Assembly: GCF_938010505.1 (NCBI RefSeq)
Contig: NZ_CALLVP010000067.1
Location: 1-32,235, forward strand
DNA: 32,235 nucleotides
DNA from: an uncultured Veillonella sp.
GTDB taxonomy: Bacteria; Bacillota; Negativicutes; Veillonellales; Veillonellaceae
Direction: 5' to 3'
Numbering within the stretch: position 1 is the first letter of the stretch; the number at the start of each line of letters is the position of its first letter. Position numbers and translations under genes: made by a program. Positions 1 through 6,976 of the stretch are shown in pieces. The notes beneath the pieces are model-generated. The model was given only the letters and a program-made list of their open reading frames with translations, made no database searches and was not told the origin of the DNA.

Positions 1-144
1 ACAATGGGGGCTCGACCATTAAAACGTGCTATTCAACGTTTAATTGAGGACCCAGTGTCGGATCTTATTTTGAAAGGAGATGCAAAAGAAGGCAAAATTA
101 TTAAAGCAGATGCAAGGGATAATGATCTTGTTGTATCAATATGA
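1..144 (+). CDS. clpC: ClpC ATPase, C-terminal end (partial)
   Basis: The window opens inside a gene read in frame from base 1 to a TGA at 142-144, leaving 47 residues. The visible piece has the GARPLKRAIQRLIEDP motif and the following SDLIL typical of the C-terminal D2-small domain of Clp/Hsp100 ATPases. These AAA+ unfoldases feed substrates to the ClpP protease. ClpC rather than ClpB is inferred because radA follows directly, as in the Firmicute ctsR-mcsA-mcsB-clpC-radA order. The 5' part lies outside the window, so the ATPase motifs cannot be checked. Confidence 0.85.
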   Translation, partial: TMGARPLKRAIQRLIEDPVSDLILKGDAKEGKIIKADARDNDLVVSI

Positions 145-202
145 TAAAAAATACAAATTATACAGTTGATGACTACCTTTCATATAAAAAATATAAGTTA
201 AA

Positions 203-211
203 TGGTATACT
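203..211 (+). promoter_or_regulatory. Possible extended -10 promoter upstream of radA
   Basis: TGG-TATACT reads as an extended -10 element (TGn plus a 5/6 -10 hexamer). No good -35 hexamer sits 17 bases upstream. It is followed about 40 bases later by a strong terminator-like hairpin (253-285), so a transcript from here would have to pass that hairpin to reach radA. Confidence 0.35.
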
Positions 212-252
212 ATAGAATAATGATAGTTAACCATGTAGTAAAATTATGCATA

Positions 253-291
253 AAAGGTCATGAATGGTTATCATTCATGACCTTTCTTTTT
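253..291 (+). terminator. Intrinsic terminator between clpC and radA
   Basis: A perfect 14-bp stem (253-266 with 272-285) encloses a 5-base loop (GTTAT) and is followed by CTTTTTT. The natural reading is the end of the clpC transcript. It lies only about 10 bases before the radA ribosome binding site, leaving no room for a promoter between them. Confidence 0.85.
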
Positions 292-308
292 AAAAGTTTT
301 GAGGTATT

Positions 309-1679
309 ATGGCAAAAGCAAAATCAGTATTCTTCTGTCAAAATTGTGGGGCTGAATCCTCTAAATGGATGGGTCGTTGTCCACAATGTGGTGAATGGAA
401 TACATTAGTTGAAGAAATCATTAAAGAAACTAAACATAGCCGCACACCTTCTCGTGGTGTAGGACAATCAACGAAACCTACGGCCTTGCCAGATATTGAA
501 ATCTCTTCTATTGCACGCGTATCTACAACCTTTGGTGAAATTGACCGCGTATTAGGTGGTGGAATAGTACCTGGTGCACTCATGCTCTTGGGTGGCGATC
601 CTGGTATTGGTAAATCTACTCTGTTACTACAGGTGTCTCAGAAGGTAGCTGATACAGTAGGTGCTGTTCTTTATGCATCTGGTGAAGAGTCTCAGTTACA
701 ACTTAAGCTTCGAGCAGAGCGACTGCATATCAATAGTGAACGGTTACAAGTTATTGCAGATACAGATTTAGATCATATATTACAGCAGGCCGATGCAATG
801 ACTCCATCCTTACTAGTTATTGATTCAATTCAAACTATGTATACTGGAGATATTGATGCTGCACCAGGCAGTGTAAGTCAAGTTCGTGAATGTACATCTC
901 GCTTGCTTCGCTTTTGTAAAGAACGCAATATTCCAACCGTTATTATTGGACATGTAACGAAAGAGGGCAATATCGCTGGTCCACGTATGTTAGAACATAT
1001 GGTAGACGTAGTGCTGTACTTTGAAGGAGAGCGTTCTTATCAATTCCGTATATTACGATCTATTAAAAACCGTTTTGGATCTACATCAGAAACAGGCATT
1101 TTTGCTATGGTAGAGGAAGGGTTACAGGAATTGTCTAATCCGTCTGCTTCTCTTTTAGCCGAGCGTTCCGATGAAGAAAGCGGCAGTGCCGTCATGATTT
1201 ACCTTGAAGGGGTTCGTCCCATCTTAGTAGAGGTACAAAGCTTGGTCGTTACTACGGCTTTTGGTATGCCACGACGTACGGCGATAGGTTACGATCTTAA
1301 TCGATTAATCGTATTATTGGCTGTTTTAGAAAAACGTTGTGGCTTTACATTAGGCAATAAAGATGTATATGTAAATGTTATCGGTGGTCTCAAGGTAAAT
1401 GAACCGGCTTGTGATTTATCTATGGCGGTTGCTATCGTATCAAACTTAAAAAATCGTATCGTGCCAACAGACATGGTTATCTTAGGCGAAGTAGGTTTAA
1501 CTGGTAATGTTCGCAGTATTCCTCGCATTGAACAGCGTATTAATGAAGCTAAGAAATTAGGCTTTAAAAAGTTTATTATTCCTGATGGCAATTATAAGCA
1601 AATCAAGGATAATGATAGTTCTATCAAAATTAGAGGCGTCAAATCTATACAAGAGGCGATGCAGCTCGTATTTTCATAA
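309..1679 (+). CDS. radA: DNA repair protein RadA
   Basis: RadA is a RecA-like ATPase that helps process recombination intermediates by driving branch migration. The 456-residue product has the family layout: an N-terminal four-cysteine zinc finger (C10, C13, C24, C27), a Walker A motif GGDPGIGKS at 95-103, a Walker B LLVIDSIQ at about 168-175, the RadA-specific KNRFG motif at 253-257, and a C-terminal Lon-protease-like domain from about residue 280. The start at 309 gives the expected MAK leader right before the zinc finger; GAGGT at 301-305 is a close-set ribosome binding site. It follows clpC as in other Firmicutes and is separated by 15 bases from the PIN/TRAM gene, so the two are probably cotranscribed. 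The diadenylate cyclase gene disA, often next to radA, is absent. Confidence 0.97.
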   Translation: MAKAKSVFFCQNCGAESSKWMGRCPQCGEWNTLVEEIIKETKHSRTPSRGVGQSTKPTALPDIEISSIARVSTTFGEIDRVLGGGIVPGALMLLGGDPGIGKSTLLLQVSQKVADTVGAVLYASGEESQLQLKLRAERLHINSERLQVIADTDLDHILQQADAMTPSLLVIDSIQTMYTGDIDAAPGSVSQVRECTSRLLRFCKERNIPTVIIGHVTKEGNIAGPRMLEHMVDVVLYFEGERSYQFRILRSIKNRFGSTSETGIFAMVEEGLQELSNPSASLLAERSDEESGSAVMIYLEGVRPILVEVQSLVVTTAFGMPRRTAIGYDLNRLIVLLAVLEKRCGFTLGNKDVYVNVIGGLKVNEPACDLSMAVAIVSNLKNRIVPTDMVILGEVGLTGNVRSIPRIEQRINEAKKLGFKKFIIPDGNYKQIKDNDSSIKIRGVKSIQEAMQLVFS

Positions 1680-1694
1680 TTAGGAGGTGATTTC

Positions 1695-2846
1695 ATGATT
1701 TATCGGATTTTGCGCTATGTAATAGCCATCCTAGTAGGTACAGCGGCTTATGTGGGGATGGATAGCTTAGCACCTATTATCGATCCATATTTAGTCTCTC
1801 AATTTGAATCCTTTGGGGATATGTCATTAACAATTGCACGCATTGCAGTATTAATTATTGGTACATTATTAGGCCTTATTATTGGCTATTTGATTTCCTC
1901 ATTTATTTTAAAACAAGGTTTAGTAATTGCTAAAAGATTAGAGCGCATTCTTACTCATATCCCTAATCAAGAATTGATCGCAGGCACCATCGGTTTATTA
2001 TTCGGTCTTATTATTGCAAATTTAATTGGTGTTGCATTCAATCAAGTGCCTATTATAGGACCTTATATTCCTATTATTTTGAGTGCCATTTTTGGATATA
2101 GTGGTCTTAAAATCATGGCACGTAAGGGTCCTGAAATGTACAATAACTACGTACAACAATGGGGTGGAGACGGTACTAAAAAAACTAGTCGTTTTAAAAT
2201 GTTCTCTACTAATAAATTAGATAAATCTTCTAGTACGCCAAAATTATTAGATACTTCAGTCATCATTGACGGTCGTATCAAAGAACTATGTGCTACAGGC
2301 TTTATTGAAGGGCCTCTTATGGTACCACTATTTGTATTAAATGAGTTACAGGCAATTTCTGATTCTGCGGATGCTACGAAACGCAATCGTGGTCGACGTG
2401 GTCTTGATATTTTGAAAGATATGCAAGATGCCAATAAGGTAGCTATAGAAGTCGTTGAAGATGATTATGATGACCTTGTAGAAGTCGATTCTAAACTTAT
2501 GCGACTTGCTTTAGATAAACAATGGAAATTGATGACAAACGACTTTAACTTGAACAAGGTGGCTCGTGTACAAGGTATTGAAGTACTTAACCTCAATGAA
2601 TTGGCAAATGTATTAAAACCAGCTCTTATTGCCGGTGAGTGGATTCGCGTACAAATTATGAAAGAAGGTAAGGAAATACACCAAGGTGTAGCGTATCTTG
2701 ATGATGGTACGATGATCGTTGTCGAAGATGGTAAGCCTTATGTAGGGCAAAATGTTGAAGTTATGGTTACATCCATATTACAAACAAGTGCCGGTCGTAT
2801 GATCTTTGCTCGTGTAGATGGGGGACAAAATGGACAAGGCAATTAG
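1695..2846 (+). CDS. yacL: Membrane-anchored PIN/TRAM domain protein (YacL family)
   Basis: The 383-residue protein begins with four hydrophobic segments (about residues 4-22, 45-72, 94-116 and 118-140). A PIN nuclease-like domain follows at about 183-300, with candidate metal-binding acids D186, E217, D265 and D283, then a TRAM domain at about 310-375. This is the Bacillus YacL architecture; PIN domains are usually metal-dependent RNases, but the substrate of YacL is not established, so function beyond membrane-tethered putative nuclease is inference. The start is well fixed by AGGAGGTGA at 1682-1690. The 3' end overlaps the start of ispDF by 17 bases, which implies translational coupling in a radA-yacL-ispDF-gltX unit. 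Confidence 0.9.
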   Translation: MIYRILRYVIAILVGTAAYVGMDSLAPIIDPYLVSQFESFGDMSLTIARIAVLIIGTLLGLIIGYLISSFILKQGLVIAKRLERILTHIPNQELIAGTIGLLFGLIIANLIGVAFNQVPIIGPYIPIILSAIFGYSGLKIMARKGPEMYNNYVQQWGGDGTKKTSRFKMFSTNKLDKSSSTPKLLDTSVIIDGRIKELCATGFIEGPLMVPLFVLNELQAISDSADATKRNRGRRGLDILKDMQDANKVAIEVVEDDYDDLVEVDSKLMRLALDKQWKLMTNDFNLNKVARVQGIEVLNLNELANVLKPALIAGEWIRVQIMKEGKEIHQGVAYLDDGTMIVVEDGKPYVGQNVEVMVTSILQTSAGRMIFARVDGGQNGQGN

Positions 2847-4005
2847 CTGTATCGTTTTAGCGGCTGGTGCAGGACGTCGTATGGCATATAAGGAGAATAA
2901 AATATTTATCCCTCTAGGGCAATACTCTATTATTCAACGTACATTACAAAATGTGGAAAAGCTAAATGATTTAAAGGAGATAATTCTCGTTGTAGCTGAA
3001 GGCGAAGAAGGATATATGGCCGAACATATTAAACCTATAGAGTTTACGGTTCCTATTCGCATTGTCCTAGGTGGTGCGGAACGTCAAGATTCTGTAGCAT
3101 GTGGCCTTAAATCCGTTGCAGATACAAGTAATATTGTTCTTGTTCACGATGGGGCACGCCCATTAGCATCAACGGAACTGTTTGATGCTGTTGTTAGCGC
3201 TGCAGTAGAATATGGAGCTGCTACCGTTGGGGTTCCTGCTACGGATACGATTAAACGAGTTGATACAAAGCATACTGTAATAGAAACATTAAAACGCAGT
3301 GAGTTATACCAAATTCAAACGCCACAAGGCTTTCAAAAAAATTTATTTAAAGAGGCCCATCAAAAAGCTCATGACGAAAAGTATTTAGGCACTGATGATG
3401 TGTCCCTCGTCGAGTGTTTAGGTAAGCCTGTACATATAGTAGATGGAGATTACTGTAATATTAAGGTGACTACACCTAATGATATTGCAGTAGCAAAACG
3501 ATATTTAGGAATTGAGGATAAGCGTATGCGCGTTGGATTTGGTTATGATATTCATCAATTAAAAGCAGGTCGTCCTTGTATCTTAGGTGGTGTTCATATC
3601 GAATCTAAGCTTGGTCCTGATGGTCACTCCGATGCGGATGTTCTCATTCATGCCTTGATGGATGCCATGTTGGGTGCTGCAGGTTTACGGGATATCGGAT
3701 ACTATTTTCCACCTGAAGATGACCAGTATAAAGGGATTTCTAGCATGCTTTTACTAGAAAAAGTAAATTCCTTATTGAAAGAACGTGGGTTACAAGCCTA
3801 TAATATTGATATTATGGTTATTTCTGAGACTCCTAAATTAAAGCCTCATATTGATATGATGAAGGCTAATTTACAGTCTATATTAGAGATACCATTAGAT
3901 CGCATTAGTATTAAAGCGACAACGAATGAAATGCTAGGGGCTATTGGGCGCCGCGAAGGCATTGCAGCACAAGCTGTCGTTTCTGTATATGAAGGAGAGA
4001 TTTAA
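2830..4005 (+). CDS. ispDF: Bifunctional IspD/IspF isoprenoid enzyme
   Basis: This 391-residue protein joins two steps of the non-mevalonate (MEP) pathway. The N-terminal half (about 1-228) is IspD, MEP cytidylyltransferase, with the nucleotide-binding VLAAGAGRRM near residue 10, VHDGARPL and ATDTIKRV. The C-terminal part, from about M233, is IspF, MECDP synthase, with the zinc ligands of GYDIH (D240, H242) and the later H274 in the DVLIHAL segment. Two in-frame ATGs exist (2818 and 2830). I chose 2830 because GGGGG at 2820-2824 sits at ribosome-binding distance and the chain then begins just before the IspD nucleotide loop. Many Firmicutes encode ispD and ispF as neighbouring separate genes; here they form one frame with no stop. 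Confidence 0.95.
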   Translation: MDKAISCIVLAAGAGRRMAYKENKIFIPLGQYSIIQRTLQNVEKLNDLKEIILVVAEGEEGYMAEHIKPIEFTVPIRIVLGGAERQDSVACGLKSVADTSNIVLVHDGARPLASTELFDAVVSAAVEYGAATVGVPATDTIKRVDTKHTVIETLKRSELYQIQTPQGFQKNLFKEAHQKAHDEKYLGTDDVSLVECLGKPVHIVDGDYCNIKVTTPNDIAVAKRYLGIEDKRMRVGFGYDIHQLKAGRPCILGGVHIESKLGPDGHSDADVLIHALMDAMLGAAGLRDIGYYFPPEDDQYKGISSMLLLEKVNSLLKERGLQAYNIDIMVISETPKLKPHIDMMKANLQSILEIPLDRISIKATTNEMLGAIGRREGIAAQAVVSVYEGEI

Positions 4006-4007
4006 TC

Positions 4008-5477
4008 ATGAGTTCCATGAAAGTTCGTTTTGCTCCAAGTCCTACGGGTCCATTCCATATAGGTGGTGCTCGTTCTGCTTTGTTTAACTGGCTATTAGCA
4101 CGCAAAGAAAAAGGCACATTTGTATTGCGTATCGAAGATACAGATTTGGCTCGTTCCACACGTGAAAGTGAAGAAAATATCAAAGCTTCTTTGCAATGGC
4201 TTGGCATGAACTGGGATGAAGGTGTAGATGTAGGTGGGGAAAATGGTCCTTATCGCCAAACAGAACGTCTTGAACTATATAAAGAGGTAACACAACGTCT
4301 ATTAGATGAAGGTAAAGCATACGAATGTTATTGCTCTTCAGAAGAGTTAGATGCGGTGCGTCAAAATCAAATGGATCGTGGAGAAACACCAAAATACAAC
4401 GGTCATTGTGAACACTTAGATGAAGAGACAAAGGCTAAATACATTGCAGAAGGTCGTAAACCTACAATTCGTTTGCGTGTACCTTTGAATAAAACATACG
4501 CTTTTGACGATATGGTTCGTGGTCGCGTATCTTTTGAGTCCAATGGCGTAGGTGACTTCGTTATCGTTAAATCCGATGGTATTCCTGTATATAATTTTGC
4601 CGTAGTAATGGATGACCATATGATGGGCATTACACACGTTATTCGTGCAGAGGAACATTTATCCAATACACCTCGTCAAATGGCAATTTACGAAGCCCTT
4701 GGTTGGGAAATTCCTACATTTGGTCATATTTCCTTGATTCTTGGTAAAGACTACAAGAAAATGTCTAAACGTCATGGTGCTACATCTGTTGAACAATACA
4801 AACAATTAGGTTATTTGCCAGACGCACTTGTAAACTTCTTAGCACTTCTTGGTTGGGCTCCAGAAGGAGAGGAAGAATTCTTTACACAAGACGAATTGAT
4901 TCAAGCGTTCTCCATGGACCGTGTAGCTAAGAATCCTGCTGTATTCGATATTGATAAATTGAACCATATCAACTTCCACTATATGAAAAATTTGAGCGAC
5001 GAAGATTTATTCCATCTTTGCTTGCCACATTTGAAAGAGGTTGGTTTGGCTCCAGATAGCTTAAATCAAGCTGATATCGATTGGTTGACATTGTTATGTT
5101 CTACATTCCGCGACCATATTAGCTATGGTGCTCAAATTAAAGATCATGTAGGCATGTTCATGGGCGAAACCGTATTCCTTGAAGAAGGTCACGAAGAGGA
5201 ATTGCGTGCTGTATTGAATGAAGAAACAGCTCCCACAGTTCTCAGCACTTTCCGCAATGCATTAGCTGAACTTGATGAAATTACACCTGAAGTTGTAAAA
5301 GCAACAATCAAGGCGGTAATGAAAGGAACCTCGTTAAAAGGTAAATTTGTATTTATGCCAATTCGTGTAGCTTTAACAGGTCAAATGCATGGTCCAGATT
5401 TGAATAATATTGTCACATTACTTGGTAAAGAAAAGTGCTTACATCGTTTAGATAATGTAGGTGCATTAACAAAATAA
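4008..5477 (+). CDS. gltX: Glutamyl-tRNA synthetase
   Basis: A class I aminoacyl-tRNA synthetase that charges tRNA-Glu with glutamate in the cytoplasm. The 489-residue product shows the HIGH-type signature HIGG at 17-20, the KMSKR loop at 251-255, and cysteines C107, C109 and C134 in the region that often binds zinc. AAGGAG at 3992-3997 supports ATG 4008; a second ATG at 4017 would be the alternative. Because gatCAB is present in the same window and no second gltX is seen, the enzyme may be non-discriminating and also charge tRNA-Gln, with GatCAB correcting the product; that is inference. It ends the upstream operon, being followed by a clear terminator. Confidence 0.97.
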   Translation: MSSMKVRFAPSPTGPFHIGGARSALFNWLLARKEKGTFVLRIEDTDLARSTRESEENIKASLQWLGMNWDEGVDVGGENGPYRQTERLELYKEVTQRLLDEGKAYECYCSSEELDAVRQNQMDRGETPKYNGHCEHLDEETKAKYIAEGRKPTIRLRVPLNKTYAFDDMVRGRVSFESNGVGDFVIVKSDGIPVYNFAVVMDDHMMGITHVIRAEEHLSNTPRQMAIYEALGWEIPTFGHISLILGKDYKKMSKRHGATSVEQYKQLGYLPDALVNFLALLGWAPEGEEEFFTQDELIQAFSMDRVAKNPAVFDIDKLNHINFHYMKNLSDEDLFHLCLPHLKEVGLAPDSLNQADIDWLTLLCSTFRDHISYGAQIKDHVGMFMGETVFLEEGHEEELRAVLNEETAPTVLSTFRNALAELDEITPEVVKATIKAVMKGTSLKGKFVFMPIRVALTGQMHGPDLNNIVTLLGKEKCLHRLDNVGALTK

Positions 5478-5495
5478 ATTTTATCAATTAATCAA

Positions 5496-5533
5496 AGGAG
5501 TTCACGTAACAGGTGTTATGTGAACTCTTTTTG
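5496..5533 (+). terminator. Terminator after gltX
   Basis: A 13-bp stem (5498-5510 with 5515-5527, one G-U pair) with an AGGT loop is followed by TTTTTTGT. It closes the radA-to-gltX transcription unit. Confidence 0.9.
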
Positions 5534-5539
5534 TATATG

Positions 5540-5568
5540 TTGTTAATATTCTATAGAAATGCTATAAT
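5540..5568 (+). promoter_or_regulatory. Sigma-A promoter of the SBF symporter gene
   Basis: TTGTTA (5540-5545), a 17-base spacer and a perfect TATAAT (5563-5568). The spacer holds the 10-base palindrome TTCTATAGAA (5549-5558). Confidence 0.8.
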
Positions 5569-5613
5569 AATCGGCGTATTAAATTTTGATTTATTATGAA
5601 AGCGAGTGTTTTT

Positions 5614-6567
5614 ATGAGTGTTATTCGTTCTATTAATCACTTATTCAATAGTTATCTATCATGGATAGTACTATTGATGGCTGTTTTAGCATATATGCTA
5701 CCTACAGTATTTTCTTGGATGACTCCTTATATTGCATACATGCTTCAATTTGTTATGTTTGCGATGGGGTTAACATTAACAGCTAAAGTCTTTATCGATG
5801 TATTTAAGCAACCAATGAAGGTCATTCTAGTATCCGTAATCCAATTCTTATGGATGCCATTGGCGGGTTTCTTAGTAGCCTTAGCATTTAATTTTCCACC
5901 GGAAATCGGCATTGGTTTTATCTTGTTAGGTGCATGTCCAGGTGGTACAGCATCCAATGTTATGACCTTCCTTGCTAATGGTAATGTTCCTTTATCTGTG
6001 TCCGCAACGACTGTGTCTACTTTGCTGGCTCCAGTTTTAACACCTCTATTTGTTGTGTTATATGCAGGTGCTACATCTTCTATTGATATTCAATTTATGC
6101 CAATGTTTATGTCCATCGTAAAAATCGTATTGGTACCTATCATCTTAGGCATTGTATTGAATTACTTTATTGGTTCTAAAATTGAGCCAGTTAAATCTGT
6201 ATGTCCAACGATTGCAGCCATCGCAGTGTTGCTTATTTTGGCAGCTGTAACTGCAGTTAACCAGAAGCAAATTGCTGAAACTGGTTTCATTATCTTTGTA
6301 GCCTGTTTAGTACAAAATTTGAGTGGTTATGTTGTGACATACTTGGTATGTAAAGCCCTCAGTATTGATGTGTCATCTCGTCGTGCTATGCAAATCGAAG
6401 TGGCTATGCAAAACTCTGCATTATCCGTATCTTTAGCGCTTAAGCACTTTACACTACAAGCTGCGGTAGCAGGTGCAGTATTTTCCATTATTCATAACTT
6501 TACGGGCTCTATCTTTGCGGGGATTTGCCGTAAACATGATGATCAAGAAAAGTTAGAAAACGCATAA
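5614..6567 (+). CDS. Bile acid:sodium symporter family (SBF/BASS) transporter
   Basis: A very hydrophobic 317-residue inner-membrane protein with about nine or ten predicted membrane segments. It carries the SBF-family signature LGACPGGTASNVMTFLANG followed by PLSVSATTVSTLLAP, the Na+-binding core of the family. Members move organic anions (bile acids, pantoate, 2-keto acids and others) with sodium; the substrate here cannot be read from sequence. ATG 5614 is preferred because it gives the usual short N-terminus before the first membrane segment; an in-frame ATG at 5596 is the alternative and neither has a strong ribosome binding site. It is a single-gene unit with its own promoter and terminator, in the position where Bacillus has cysE, between gltX and cysS. 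Confidence 0.9.
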   Translation: MSVIRSINHLFNSYLSWIVLLMAVLAYMLPTVFSWMTPYIAYMLQFVMFAMGLTLTAKVFIDVFKQPMKVILVSVIQFLWMPLAGFLVALAFNFPPEIGIGFILLGACPGGTASNVMTFLANGNVPLSVSATTVSTLLAPVLTPLFVVLYAGATSSIDIQFMPMFMSIVKIVLVPIILGIVLNYFIGSKIEPVKSVCPTIAAIAVLLILAAVTAVNQKQIAETGFIIFVACLVQNLSGYVVTYLVCKALSIDVSSRRAMQIEVAMQNSALSVSLALKHFTLQAAVAGAVFSIIHNFTGSIFAGICRKHDDQEKLENA

Positions 6568-6571
6568 TATT

Positions 6572-6655
6572 AATCCTCATCATTTCTAATTAAGTTGGCT
6601 GAAATACGCATGTATGATAGACTAATAGATACATTTGAAAGATGAGGATTTTTCT
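6572..6655 (+). terminator. Long-armed terminator after the symporter gene
   Basis: AATCCTCATC (6572-6581) pairs perfectly with GATGAGGATT (6641-6650), and after a bulged A, TTTC pairs with GAAA (6637-6640). A T-run (TTTTTC) follows. The loop is about 50 bases and holds an inner ATGTAT/ATACAT pair, so the structure is branched, unlike the compact hairpins elsewhere in the window. Confidence 0.65.
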
Positions 6656-6664
6656 TATAATTAT

Positions 6665-6693
6665 TGACATTCTATAGCATTATTGGTAGAATA
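6665..6693 (+). promoter_or_regulatory. Sigma-A promoter of the cysS T-box operon
   Basis: A perfect TTGACA (6665-6670), 17-base spacer, and TAGAAT (6688-6693) with an upstream TGG that makes an extended -10. TTCTATAG lies in the spacer at 6671-6678. Transcription would start near 6700, about 275 bases before cysS. Confidence 0.85.
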
Positions 6694-6726
6694 ATTTTAT
6701 ATATAAATATAGATTATATAATAATA

Positions 6727-6947
6727 GCTGAGACTGAAAGAAGTACTCTACAACTAACTTTTTAGCGAGAACCGATGGTGGGAGGGTTCATGGATAGGTA
6801 GATGAAATGCATTCACGAGCTGACACTCCGATTATAGGTAGGTTTGTCCGGTGACGCGCCGTTATGCGATGAGTGGGTACCACTGCTGGTGCCTAACAGA
6901 GTGGAACCGCGGACCATCGTCTCTGTATGAGATGAGAGGTCTTTTTT
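6727..6947 (+). promoter_or_regulatory. T-box leader (tRNA-Cys responsive) of cysS
   Basis: The leader has the T-box order: a stem I region with AGCGAG and GATGGTGGGAGGG-type apical elements, a candidate specifier codon TGC (Cys) at 6808-6810 followed by A, the T-box sequence GAGTGGAACCGCGG at 6899-6912, and a terminator at 6912-6947. The tRNA-binding bulge reads TGGA (6902-6905), which complements the UCCA end of tRNA-Cys, whose discriminator base is U. Codon and discriminator match therefore agree. Uncharged tRNA-Cys would favour the antiterminator and let cysS and the genes behind it be transcribed. Confidence 0.92.
6912..6947 (+). terminator. T-box leader terminator
   Basis: GACC (6912-6915) pairs with GGTC (6938-6941) and TCGTCTC (6917-6923) with GAGATGA (6929-6935, one G-U pair) across a TGTAT loop, followed by TTTTTTATTTT. 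The 5' arm begins at the final G of the T-box sequence, as expected for the mutually exclusive terminator and antiterminator forms. Confidence 0.85.
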
Positions 6948-6976
6948 ATTTTACAAAAATGGAGGCATCGGTAACG

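Noticed and set aside
202..408. Small + strand open frame running from upstream of radA into it
   Set aside because: It spans the terminator hairpin, has no ribosome binding site and overlaps radA in another frame; the radA frame carries clear family motifs.
6851..6976. Upstream extension of cysS (about 42 extra residues)
   Set aside because: These bases are the T-box motif and terminator; the encoded peptide has no family similarity and a good start lies at 6977.
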